NCBI GenBank assembly: GCA_947629335.1
Contig: CANRDI010000008.1
Span: 28,807-92,806, forward strand
Source: an uncultured Clostridia bacterium
GTDB taxonomy: Bacteria; Bacillota; Clostridia; Oscillospirales; Ruminococcaceae
Direction of reading: 5' to 3'
DNA length: 64,000 nt
In this document: positions 34,547 through 42,874 of the stretch, piece by piece
Position numbering within the stretch: the stretch's first letter is position 1
Layout of the letters: the number at the start of each line of letters is the position of its first letter
Notes under the pieces: model-generated
Told to the model about the DNA's origin: nothing
Databases searched by the model: none
Seen by the model: the letters and a program-made list of their open reading frames with translations, nothing else
Translations under genes and position numbers: made by a program

Positions 34547-35512
34547 TCAGTTAAGAAAACCCTTGTGTTCGTCATAAAGCACGCTGTCGCTGCAAAGGCT
34601 CGCGTCAAAATATTTTACCGCGTCTCGAAGCGCCTCAAACGTTTCCTCGTCGGCATTTGTGCTTTTTATCATCTTTTCAAGCGCCGAGCGAAAATTTTTT
34701 CCGAGCATATTCGTGTTATTTATAATCATATTGAATTTTGCCTTTTCGCCCGTATCGGCATTTACCATCATTCTTGAATCGCGTTCTGATAAGTCGAATA
34801 TTCTCGAAATATCGGCGTTTTCAGGATTTCTGAATATTCTTTTATAGTACAATATCGCTCGGAAAAACTCTCGTATGTCAAATCCGTTCGGAATGATGTC
34901 ATAAAATGAGATCATAGATATGATGTACTCTTCGAGCGAAGCGTAAAAATTTGTTTCGGGCATAGCCAAGGAGATGCTGTCTGCGTTTGAAAGGGTAAAT
35001 TTCAGCGCACAGTCGAGCGCCGTTTTTCGGGTATTTTTCGGACAGAAATCTATCGGCAGCGGTATGTTGTTCCTAAGCTCCGATACAAACTTTCTTGTTT
35101 CATCCAGATCCTTATATCCGAAATCATCGCAGAACCTGACCGCTGTGACCATTCCTCCCAGCATCTGCTGGGCATATCTTAAAACGCCCTTATATGTGTT
35201 TTTCACATAGGGAAGTTCGAGCATTACGGGTATTTTCGTTTTTATTTTTGTCCTTAGATCCGACAGCGTTACAACTATATAGCTGAAGTCAAACGCCTCG
35301 GTTATTTTTATAAACATCGGGTCTACAACTCTGAAAATATATCCTATTCCTTTTGGAAGCTCACGAAAATTCATAAGCGTGCGGAAATCAAGCTCTGCAT
35401 ATTTTATCCCCGAATTTGAGAGCGCGCGTAAATATCCTTTTATATCCTCCGTCCTTGCGTCAGCGCGGAGCGTGCTTGCGCAAAGACTGCTGTCAACAAT
35501 AACCGTCTTCAT
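34547..35512 (-). CDS. DRE-TIM/HMGL-like protein, probably divergent
   Basis: The 321-residue product starts MKTVIVDSSLCASTLRADAR, which resembles the DTTLRDGEQ opening of the DRE-TIM metallolyase family (isopropylmalate, homocitrate and HMG-CoA enzymes). The HxH and other metal ligands of that family are not evident, so any aldol-type activity is doubtful. The middle shows alternating strand/helix segments as in a TIM barrel (IPVMLELPY, TAVRFCDDFGYKD, LPIDFCPKN, ADSISLAMPETN). The C-terminal ~90 residues are helical. It is in a leftward set with a NlpC/P60 relative upstream and a HAD phosphatase downstream. The family call is tentative; treat as hypothetical. Confidence 0.4.
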   Translation of the reverse strand: MKTVIVDSSLCASTLRADARTEDIKGYLRALSNSGIKYAELDFRTLMNFRELPKGIGYIFRVVDPMFIKITEAFDFSYIVVTLSDLRTKIKTKIPVMLELPYVKNTYKGVLRYAQQMLGGMVTAVRFCDDFGYKDLDETRKFVSELRNNIPLPIDFCPKNTRKTALDCALKFTLSNADSISLAMPETNFYASLEEYIISMISFYDIIPNGFDIREFFRAILYYKRIFRNPENADISRIFDLSERDSRMMVNADTGEKAKFNMIINNTNMLGKNFRSALEKMIKSTNADEETFEALRDAVKYFDASLCSDSVLYDEHKGFLN

Positions 35513-35530
35513 TTTATATCCTCCGGAATA

Positions 35531-36271
35531 TCAGCCTATTCCTACGCCTGCCACAAAATGACTGCTGTAATAATTGTTCATTATATTTACCTCGACTACG
35601 CCCTCAAACGACGACGTAATTATACAGCCTATCATTTTCCCGTCTCCCGAATAAAATCCCGCGAAATTCGGACTTCCGCCTATCTCGTTTGAAAAGAATA
35701 ATGCGTCTCCTACTTCAAGCTCGTCAAATTCGTGTATAACTCCCATTTTCGATTGTTCTACAATATTTCTCGGACAGGTTATAAAACCGCTTTCGCGCAT
35801 TACATAGTATATAAATCCCGAACTGTCAAAGCCGTCCTTATCCTCGCCGCCGTCTTTAAAAGGCGTTCCTATAAGAAGTCTTGCGTTTTCCAACACCACC
35901 TGTGCGCGCGACATCTCAACGCTGCTCGAAGAACTTTGCGGCGTCTTTGAAGAACTTCCCTGTGCATTGGACGAGCTTTGCGGTGTTTGGGAAGAGCTTT
36001 CGGGTGTTTTGGAAGAACTTTGCGGCGTTAATGAAGAACTTTCAGGCGCTTGTGAAGAACTCTCCTGTGCATCGGACGAGCTTTGCGGAGCAATTGACGA
36101 ACTCTCGGAAATTGCCGACGAACTTTCTGCCTGACCGTTGGAACTGCTGTCGCCGTCACGACCGTTGTTCAGTAAACTTAAAGAGATAACAAAAACAATG
36201 ACTGCGATCGTTACAAAAATTATAGAGCCGATTATTAAAATGTTGTTCTGCGTATTTTTTTTGTTGTTCAT
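35531..36271 (-). CDS. Membrane-anchored NlpC/P60-like pseudoenzyme
   Basis: The 246-residue protein has a transmembrane segment (~10-32) and a Ser/Gln/Pro/Glu repeat linker (~40-118, units like PESSSQTPQSSS). The C-terminal NlpC/P60 domain (~125-246) contains LLIGTPFKDGGEDKDGFDSSGFIYYV, broken here only for reading, and GDALFF. In active enzymes the motif is DCSG; here it is DSSG (codon AGT in place of TGT). The His of HVGIY-type motifs is also replaced, reading NFAGFYSGDGKMI. Both catalytic residues are thus absent, so it probably binds peptidoglycan rather than cutting it. It is anchored outside the membrane through the long linker. Confidence 0.78.
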   Translation of the reverse strand: MNNKKNTQNNILIIGSIIFVTIAVIVFVISLSLLNNGRDGDSSSNGQAESSSAISESSSIAPQSSSDAQESSSQAPESSSLTPQSSSKTPESSSQTPQSSSNAQGSSSKTPQSSSSSVEMSRAQVVLENARLLIGTPFKDGGEDKDGFDSSGFIYYVMRESGFITCPRNIVEQSKMGVIHEFDELEVGDALFFSNEIGGSPNFAGFYSGDGKMIGCIITSSFEGVVEVNIMNNYYSSHFVAGVGIG

Positions 36272-36415
36272 AATAAATTATCCCCTCGGAATTGTTTGTT
36301 TCTAAAATGATAAGGCGCTTCGTGCGCTTTTATGAGATATTTTGTTCATGGCTTTTTCGTGTATCTTCTGCGGTAAGATGTTTTTCATTCACCCCTTCTT
36401 GTTTTTTAACGGGTC

Positions 36416-37066
36416 TCATTCCTGCATATTTTCTATAATGCCGATAACGTCATATAGACTGTCGGCTGTGCCGAAAAGATCTGACTTTTCGTCAGGTTTG
36501 GTAAGGTCGGGTATCATAATTGTTATAAATCCGGCAGATAAAGCGCTTTTTATGCCGTTCGGCGAATCTTCGAGCGCGATACATTCGCGCGGCTCGTATC
36601 CGAGAACATTTGCGGCATAAAGATAAATATCGGGTTCAGGCTTTCCTTTTTTTACCATCGAGGCGCAGATGATTTTCCCGAAATAATCGAAGATACCCGC
36701 TGTTTTCAGGTATTCAGCCGCGCGTTCATTATCTGTCGCCGTACAAACCGCCGCAGGGATGTTTTTTCCGCAGAGGTATTCCAAAAGCTCTTTTGCGCCT
36801 TTTTTAAGCTCAAGCGGATTTTCCGAAAGATAGCCGCGCATAAGTTCCATTCTTCTGGAGCGTATTTTTATGTAGTCAAAGCTCTCTCCAAAAAGTCCTT
36901 TTAAATATGGGACTGCAAAGCTTCGGTGAAGTGAGCGCAAATTGAGCGCTGTTTCTCTTGTCATTTCAAAGCCCGCCTCGTGTGCCGCCTGTATCCAGAA
37001 TTTTACTAACAGCTTCTCCGTGTCAAGCAAAAGCCCGTCCATATCAAATACAACAGCTTTCGGCAT
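36416..37066 (-). CDS. HAD-superfamily hydrolase, beta-phosphoglucomutase-like
   Basis: The 216-residue protein shows motif I VFDMDGLLLDTEKL, motif II with CTATDNERA, motif III with KKGKPEPDIYLYAANVLG and motif IV with ALEDSPNGIKSALSAGF. The helical cap (residues ~17-90) identifies subclass IA (beta-phosphoglucomutase/phosphatase-like). Substrate is unknown. It is alone on the left strand with no obvious operon partner, and the 440-base gap to secG lies upstream. Confidence 0.9.
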   Translation of the reverse strand: MPKAVVFDMDGLLLDTEKLLVKFWIQAAHEAGFEMTRETALNLRSLHRSFAVPYLKGLFGESFDYIKIRSRRMELMRGYLSENPLELKKGAKELLEYLCGKNIPAAVCTATDNERAAEYLKTAGIFDYFGKIICASMVKKGKPEPDIYLYAANVLGYEPRECIALEDSPNGIKSALSAGFITIMIPDLTKPDEKSDLFGTADSLYDVIGIIENMQE

Positions 37067-37415
37067 ATAATTTCTCCCGTTATCTCATCAATAGTTCATC
37101 GGGCTGTCAGCCATATCTGCTGTGTAAGCGTACAGGACTTTCCAACAGCCTAAGAATTGACTTTTTTCACAGCCTGAGTTCATATCGTAAACGTACAGCC
37201 GCGATTTTGAACTGTATAGGATACCGAACGCAAAACTGCGGCAAAAAATGTTCGGCGAACGTACAATAAAAGTTACTTTCTGCTCGTATTTGCATTATTT
37301 GTTACATCATACTTCAACTATCAGCTATACATTTTTAATTATATCACTATCTGAGCTAAATGTCAACAAATCAGAAAATTTTATTTTAAATGTTTAAAAA
37401 AAATCGGAAAAATAC

Positions 37416-37444
37416 TTGAAATTTCTGTCATTGTATGCTATAAT
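37416..37444 (+). promoter_or_regulatory. Promoter of secG
   Basis: TTGAAA (37416-37421), a 17-base spacer and TATAAT (37439-37444) stand 60 bases upstream of secG. The rest of the gene-free stretch 37067-37415 is AT-rich and shows no gene or clear structure. Confidence 0.85.
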
Positions 37445-37504
37445 AATATCGTATTGTATATTCATAATGTCTGAATAAAGTTTGTTTGGAGGAAATTCAT
37501 AAAA

Positions 37505-37972
37505 ATGAGTATTTTTGAAATTATCAGCGCTATCGTGCTTATTATCGCGTGCGTGTTTATAGTTGTGGTAGTGCTTTTAAAGGACACAAAAACGCAGATG
37601 TCACAGACTATTTCGGGTACGGCAGGCGACAGTTTTTACCAGAAAAATGCCGGAAGAACAAAAGAGGCTATGCTCAATAAGGCTACGATTGCGGCGGTAG
37701 TTGTATTCTTTATTATGGCTGTTACGGTAAATATCATAAATGTATATTTCGGAAGCGGAAACAGTTCGTCCTCAAATAATTCTTCTGCGGTCGGTTCTTC
37801 TTCGTCATTAAGCTCGTCATCTTCGAGCAGCAATGCCGCAAGCAGCAGTTCTGCAAGCAGCAGCTCCGCGAGCAGCAGTTCCGAGAGCAGTAATGCCGCT
37901 AACAGTTCTGAAAGTTCTGCGAACAGCAATGCCGCAAGCAGCAATTCCGAAGAAACTTCATCTGCAAGCTAA
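37505..37972 (+). CDS. secG: Preprotein translocase subunit SecG with Ser-rich tail
   Basis: The N-terminal 85 residues match SecG: two transmembrane helices (~4-26 and ~57-77) around a cytoplasmic loop with LLKDTKTQMSQTISGTAGDS and FYQKNAGRTK. SecG assists SecYE during protein export. Unlike usual 75-80 residue SecG proteins, it has a C-terminal tail of about 70 residues consisting almost only of Ser, Asn and Ala with a few Glu. This tail would lie outside the membrane in the standard topology. GGAGGAA precedes the start. The gene stands just before rnr, an order seen in many Firmicutes. Confidence 0.92.
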   Translation: MSIFEIISAIVLIIACVFIVVVVLLKDTKTQMSQTISGTAGDSFYQKNAGRTKEAMLNKATIAAVVVFFIMAVTVNIINVYFGSGNSSSSNNSSAVGSSSSLSSSSSSSNAASSSSASSSSASSSSESSNAANSSESSANSNAASSNSEETSSAS

Positions 37973-37984
37973 TATGTTATCACT

Positions 37985-38010
37985 ACGGACAGGCTCAAAA
38001 GTCTGTCCGT
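37985..38010 (+). terminator. Hairpin downstream of secG
   Basis: An 8-bp perfect stem (ACGGACAG at 37985-37992 with 38003-38010) follows the secG stop. The T-tract is weak. A second related stem (ACGGACA, 38238-38244 with 38251-38257) followed by TTGTTT lies just before rnr. The 315-base interval also carries three GCGGCAGGA copies and no gene. Confidence 0.45.
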
Positions 38011-38287
38011 CAGTTTGTATGGAATGTCATTCTGCATGGCATAAGGGGAAAGTTTCGCGTTTGGGCGCTGAATTATGAGGAAGTGCGGCGGCAAAGCGGC
38101 AGGATAAGTTTTAAGACAATTAATCTGCAAATCTGCGCTGAAACGGTGCGGCAGGATAAATTTATCTATCCGAAAAACCGCGCCGAAACGGTTGTTTGTC
38201 CGCGATACTGCGGCAGGAATACATTATAGGCATTTTGACGGACAGCTCTATGTCCGTTTGTTTCCATAATGAGGTGAATGAGAAATT

Positions 38288-40543
38288 ATGAACAAGCTGA
38301 AAATAAACATTCTTTGCGAGCTTACGCTCTTGTCTGAAAAGAACGCCGACGCGGGAATGACCGAAAAGGAGCTTATAAAAAAGATCGGGCTTACCAAAAA
38401 ATCCTCTAAAAAGTTTTCGCAGGCGCTCTCCGAAATGAAAAAGTCGGGAGATATTACAAATAAAAAAGGCGTCTGGAAAATCAAAGATTCCGAAAGTTGT
38501 TTTACGGCGGAGGTCGTAAACGTAAATTCCAGATCGGGATTTATCCGCGAAAAGAATATCGCAAAGAAAAATGAGCGTTCGGACAGCGGATATGAAACGT
38601 CAGGAACAGAATATTTCGTGCGCGGGAGAGATTTGCACGGGGCAATTCCGGGCGATGTCGTTCTGGCAAAGAAGATCGCGGGCGCAACTGCTGACAGAAG
38701 CGCCGAAGCGGTCGTTCTGAGCGTTCTTGAGGAAAGCGACAGGCTTTTGACGGGAGTTGTCGTAGCGCAGGGAAACAAACTTATGGTGCTTCCCGACAAG
38801 CTCTGCGACGCGCCGCTGTTTATAGCGAAATCGGGAATTGATTTGCTGAAGATTGGCGAAAAGGTAGCGTTTTCCATTAAAAAGCGCGGCGAAAGGCATT
38901 TTGACCATACTGTTGAAATAAAAGAGATTTTCGGCTCGGCAGACGACGCAAAATCAAGCGCCGAGGCTTATCTGCTCGTAAATGGGTTTCATACCGAGTT
39001 TCCGAACGAGGTACTCGCCGAGGTGCAGAAGCTCGACATTGACGAGCCAGACCCCGATGAAACCGAAAGAAGGCTTGATTTAAGAGGAGAGCCTATTTTT
39101 ACAATGGACGGCGCAGATACAAAGGATATTGACGACGCGGTATCCATTTCAAGAACGGATTTCGGATACAAACTCGGCGTTCATATCGCCGATGTTTCGC
39201 ATTATGTCAAAAAGGGTTCGGCGCTCGACAAAGAGGCGTTTTATCGCGGAACATCCGTTTATTATGCGGATAAGGTCGTTCCGATGCTGCCCAAAGAGCT
39301 TTCAAACGGAATTTGTTCGCTCAATCCAAATGTAGACAGACTTGCGTTTTCATGCCTTATGGAGGTCTCAAAACAAGGGGAACTTCTTTCGTACAGGTTC
39401 GAGAAAACCGTTATCAGAAGCCGCGTAAAGGGCGTTTATTCCGAGGTGAACAAAATTCTGGACGGAACGGCTGATGATGAAATAAAAGCGAAATACGCGC
39501 GGGTCATTGAAAAGATACCTATAATGAGAGAGCTTGCGGAGATATTGTATAAAAATCGCGTAAACAGAGGCTCGCCTGAGATCGACACTCCCGAAACGAA
39601 GATAATAACCGATGAAAACGGTATATGCGTCGGCGTAAAGGCGCGTGAGCGGGGAACAGCAGAGAAGATAATCGAAGAGTTTATGCTTATTGCAAACAAG
39701 TCTGCGGCGTCTTTGGCTATGCGGGAAAAAATACCGTTTGTTTACCGTGTACATGAAGCTCCGACGCAGGAAAAGCTCATTGCGCTCGGAGAAACGCTTA
39801 CCGCACTGGGTACAAATTTCGGCGGGATAGGAGAAAGGTCTACGGCGTCGGACCTTGCGGAAATAATCAGAAAGAGCCGTGAAACGGATAAATATATCGT
39901 CATAAACCGTATAGTTTTACGGACAATGATGAAAGCGAAATATTCGGAAGAGCCTTTGGGACATTATGGCTTGGTAATGCCGGAATACGCGCATTTTACG
40001 TCTCCGATAAGGCGCTATGCCGACCTTTCGATACACAGAATACTGACAGACTATGTTTATGCGCTGAGCAATGAAAAGCTGATAAAAAAATACGCGAAAT
40101 TTTCTGTCGAAGCAGCGCGTCAGGCGAGCATCACCGAACTTTCGGCAGTAAAATGCGAGCGCGAATGTGAAAATTTCTATATGGCGGAATATATGAAAAA
40201 CCATATCGGCGAGGAATTTGACGGATTTATTTCGGGAGTTGCGCCGAGCGGCATATTCGTAGAACTTCCGAACACCATAGAGGGAATGGTGGCTGTATCG
40301 AGACTTCCTGTCGGAGAATATGATGTACAGAATAACGTCATTCTGACAGGAGCTGCCGACGGAACGAAATTTACTGTCGGCGAAAAGGTAAGGGTAAAGT
40401 GTATTTCGGCGAGTGTAAACGGCGGGTTTATCGATTTTGAGCTTGTCGAGAACAGCGGTGATAAAACGTGCGGCAATGAGCAAAAAACGGATACCGCGGA
40501 AAACTCTTCGGGATTGCTTGACGGTTTGCTTAAACACAGTTAG
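38288..40543 (+). CDS. rnr: Ribonuclease R
   Basis: RNase R is a processive 3'-5' exoribonuclease of the RNB family that can degrade structured RNA. The catalytic signature lies in the MDGADTKDIDDAVSI stretch, followed by HIADVSHYVKKGSALDKEA and YAHFTSPIRRYADLSIHRIL. An N-terminal winged-helix domain (~1-65) precedes two cold-shock-type OB domains. The C-terminal S1 domain (~640-720) and a short polar tail finish the protein. Length (751) is normal. GAGGTGAATGAG precedes the ATG. In many Firmicutes smpB and the tmRNA gene follow rnr; here they do not. Confidence 0.97.
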   Translation: MNKLKINILCELTLLSEKNADAGMTEKELIKKIGLTKKSSKKFSQALSEMKKSGDITNKKGVWKIKDSESCFTAEVVNVNSRSGFIREKNIAKKNERSDSGYETSGTEYFVRGRDLHGAIPGDVVLAKKIAGATADRSAEAVVLSVLEESDRLLTGVVVAQGNKLMVLPDKLCDAPLFIAKSGIDLLKIGEKVAFSIKKRGERHFDHTVEIKEIFGSADDAKSSAEAYLLVNGFHTEFPNEVLAEVQKLDIDEPDPDETERRLDLRGEPIFTMDGADTKDIDDAVSISRTDFGYKLGVHIADVSHYVKKGSALDKEAFYRGTSVYYADKVVPMLPKELSNGICSLNPNVDRLAFSCLMEVSKQGELLSYRFEKTVIRSRVKGVYSEVNKILDGTADDEIKAKYARVIEKIPIMRELAEILYKNRVNRGSPEIDTPETKIITDENGICVGVKARERGTAEKIIEEFMLIANKSAASLAMREKIPFVYRVHEAPTQEKLIALGETLTALGTNFGGIGERSTASDLAEIIRKSRETDKYIVINRIVLRTMMKAKYSEEPLGHYGLVMPEYAHFTSPIRRYADLSIHRILTDYVYALSNEKLIKKYAKFSVEAARQASITELSAVKCERECENFYMAEYMKNHIGEEFDGFISGVAPSGIFVELPNTIEGMVAVSRLPVGEYDVQNNVILTGAADGTKFTVGEKVRVKCISASVNGGFIDFELVENSGDKTCGNEQKTDTAENSSGLLDGLLKHS

Positions 40544-40579
40544 AGCTTGTCAGCATAAATAGAAGCGCAGATAATTTTT

Positions 40580-40619
40580 AAGACCCGAAAAACGTTGTTG
40601 ACGTTCTTCGGGTCTTTGA
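40580..40619. terminator. Bidirectional terminator between rnr and the GGDEF gene
   Basis: The arms AAGACCCGAA (40580-40589) and TTCGGGTCTT (40607-40616), extended by an inner AACGT/ACGTT pairing, form a strong hairpin flanked by A and T runs. It is placed between two convergent genes. Confidence 0.9.
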
Positions 40620-40653
40620 ATTGTCGCTGGCAATGCAGATGGAGCTTTCAGAA

Positions 40654-42033
40654 TTAAACTTTCTTTGCGTTTTTGCTCTCTAACTTTGCAATACCGTAAT
40701 CTACCTTTATATTGCTTCCGGGATAAATCTTGTAAAAGTCGTTTATGACGCGCTCTGCTACCATATCGCCGTTTACTGTGTTTGCGTCCATAAGTATAAC
40801 TATCATCTGTCGGCTCGAATAGCGGGTGGAGATGTCTGAACGGCGAAGCGAGGTATATATAGACTGTTCAAGAAGTTCCATAGCCGCTTCTGTTTCGGAG
40901 GCGTCAGGCTTTGCGTTATTGCTTTCGCTGAGCGTAAACAGCACTATCTGTACATCGCGGTTGCTGCGCTCGACAAAACGGCAAATGAAATTGTAGATAT
41001 GGTGGAAGTTGTCAAAATCAAGATGAAACACGCCGTTGCCGCTGTCGGCACGGTTCATAAGGTCTTTCAGATATTTCAGGTCAACTGTTTTCTCGCCGCG
41101 GTCTTTTTCTGCGGCGAGCTTGTCGCTGAAGAAATGATATGAGTTCTTTCCGTTTTGCTTGACATAATAAAGCGCCTTGTCCGCGGCATTGTAGAGCTTC
41201 GCAAATTCGTTTCCGTCTTCGGGAACTATAGAAATTCCTATTGAAACGGAAGTATCTGTATTAAAATTACACTCGTCAATTTTTTTCACAATGTCCGAAA
41301 TTATTTCCTTCGCTTTTTTTGAAAGCGCATCTTTTTCGGTCACGTCCTTTATGAACATTATAAACTCGTCGCCGCCTATCCTGCAAAGGACGTCGCCCTC
41401 GGACGAATGATCGCGCATTGTATCGGCAAACATTTTGAGCGTCTTGTCGCCAGCGATATGACCGTAGTTGTCATTTATCAGCTTAAAGTTGTCCATATCT
41501 ATCATCAAAAGCGCGCCTTTAACGCCTATTCTGAGCATTGAGTTTACCGCTTCTTCGGTGTATTCGCGGTTCCATAAGCCCGTAAGCGCGTCGCGGTTGG
41601 TCTTGCTTTTTATATCCGATACCTCTCGTATCTTCTGTTCAAGTTTGTCCGCGAGGCTTCTGCGAAGCTCGTCAAGCTCTAATATCCTCGCTATTCTCGA
41701 AAGCATAACCGCAGGTACGAACGGTTTCCCTATGAAATCAATAGCGCCCTCGCTGAAACAGCGTGTTTCGGTTTCTGAATCGTTGTCGCCGGTGAGAAAG
41801 ATGACGGGAGTATTTTGGTGCTTTTCGATCTTGCGTATGCGCGAAATGACCTCAAATCCGTCCATTTCGGGCATATTTATGTCAAGAAGTATAACGTCAC
41901 AGTCGCCGTTTTCAAGATACGAAAGAGCCTGTTGACCTTTTTTGACAAGAATTACTTTGTATTTTCCGCTTAGAACCTCTCTGGTTGTTGAGAGGTTCAT
42001 ATTGTCGTCGTCTACCACAAGTATTGTTTTCAT
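40654..42033 (-). CDS. Response regulator with GGDEF diguanylate cyclase domain
   Basis: The 459-residue protein opens with a receiver domain (ILVVDDDNMN, phosphoacceptor Asp in VILLDINMPEMDG, Lys in GKPF). A coiled linker leads to a GGDEF domain (~150-305, TNRDALTGLWNR, and RIGGDEFIMFI with an intact GGDEF motif). A C-terminal region (~320-459) resembles a second, degenerate cyclase fold: RRSDISTRYSSRQMIVIL aligns with the usual SDxxxRxGGDEFxxLL pattern but has lost the signature. It probably makes cyclic di-GMP in response to phosphorylation. It is the last gene of a five-gene leftward signalling operon. Confidence 0.93.
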   Translation of the reverse strand: MKTILVVDDDNMNLSTTREVLSGKYKVILVKKGQQALSYLENGDCDVILLDINMPEMDGFEVISRIRKIEKHQNTPVIFLTGDNDSETETRCFSEGAIDFIGKPFVPAVMLSRIARILELDELRRSLADKLEQKIREVSDIKSKTNRDALTGLWNREYTEEAVNSMLRIGVKGALLMIDMDNFKLINDNYGHIAGDKTLKMFADTMRDHSSEGDVLCRIGGDEFIMFIKDVTEKDALSKKAKEIISDIVKKIDECNFNTDTSVSIGISIVPEDGNEFAKLYNAADKALYYVKQNGKNSYHFFSDKLAAEKDRGEKTVDLKYLKDLMNRADSGNGVFHLDFDNFHHIYNFICRFVERSNRDVQIVLFTLSESNNAKPDASETEAAMELLEQSIYTSLRRSDISTRYSSRQMIVILMDANTVNGDMVAERVINDFYKIYPGSNIKVDYGIAKLESKNAKKV

Positions 42034-42057
42034 ATTATCTCCTCTTTTAGGCGTGCT

Positions 42058-42864
42058 TTAAAGTCCGAGTACTGCGTCTTCTATACCGTATTGCGCGGCT
42101 ATCTCGGTCATTTCTCCGCTTTCATAAAGCTCTTTTAAGAATTCATTTGCCTTTTCGGTAAGATCGGAATTTTTTCGTAAGCCGACGCTTATTTTTTCTT
42201 CGTCGAGCTTAATTTCATAGCCGAGACTTGAAAAATCGCTTTCTTTCGTGGTATAATATCCCGCCATAATTATATCTATGACTGCACAGTCCGTCTTTCC
42301 CTCCAGAACGCTTTTAAGCGCGTCTTTTTGAGTAGGGAAAACGCTGTAGCGGTATTTCATTCCGCTGAGTATCTCTTCGCCCGAAGAGCCGTCTTCTGCG
42401 GAAAAGAGAAGATGCTGGCATTTTTCGACGGTCTCGTATTGCTGTATTTTATCATTTTGCATTACGATAACCTGCGAGTTCGACAAATAAGGCTCGGAAC
42501 AGTCTATTTTCTCCTTCAGATCGTCGGTAAGCGTCATACCGTTCCATACAACGTCTATAGTTCCGTCCGTCAGAAGATCGGTCTTTTTGTCCCAGTCAAT
42601 TTCCACAAACTCAGGAACGACACCCAGTTCTTCTGCGAATTTCTTTGCAAGCTCCGCGTCAAATCCGACCCATTCGTCGTTATCATCATGATAATCCATC
42701 GGCGCAAAATCCGTCACGCCGATTTTAAGCGTTCCTTTGTTTGTTATATACTCTATATCCGACTCGCCGTCTTTAAGTATCGGTTCGGTCGCAGAGCCGC
42801 TGCATCCGCCGAGCGTTGCTGCAAGAGCAAAAAGTGACATAACTATCGCAAGTATTCTCTTCAT
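42058..42864 (-). CDS. Solute-binding lipoprotein, amino-acid type (SBP family 3)
   Basis: The 268-residue protein has a lipoprotein signal with lipobox LGGCS (Cys ~21). An SBP_bac_3 domain follows: KIGVTDFAPMDYHDDND, WVGFDAELAKKFAEELGV, IDVVWNGMTLT. Such proteins bind amino acids or related polar solutes. No permease or ATPase is encoded nearby, and the gene sits between the two hybrid histidine kinases and the GGDEF regulator. A role as an extracellular ligand receptor for those kinases, not import, is therefore the better guess (inference). Confidence 0.88.
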   Translation of the reverse strand: MKRILAIVMSLFALAATLGGCSGSATEPILKDGESDIEYITNKGTLKIGVTDFAPMDYHDDNDEWVGFDAELAKKFAEELGVVPEFVEIDWDKKTDLLTDGTIDVVWNGMTLTDDLKEKIDCSEPYLSNSQVIVMQNDKIQQYETVEKCQHLLFSAEDGSSGEEILSGMKYRYSVFPTQKDALKSVLEGKTDCAVIDIIMAGYYTTKESDFSSLGYEIKLDEEKISVGLRKNSDLTEKANEFLKELYESGEMTEIAAQYGIEDAVLGL

Positions 42865-42874
42865 AAAAATCTCC

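Noticed and set aside
37841..37965. Repeats of AGCAGC or GCAGCAGTTC as a CRISPR-like array
   Set aside because: They are codon repeats for serine and alanine in the secG tail with no spacers of regular length.
40544..40653. A tmRNA or smpB gene expected near rnr
   Set aside because: The downstream gap is only about 110 bases, filled by a terminator. No tmRNA 3' end and no SmpB frame are seen.
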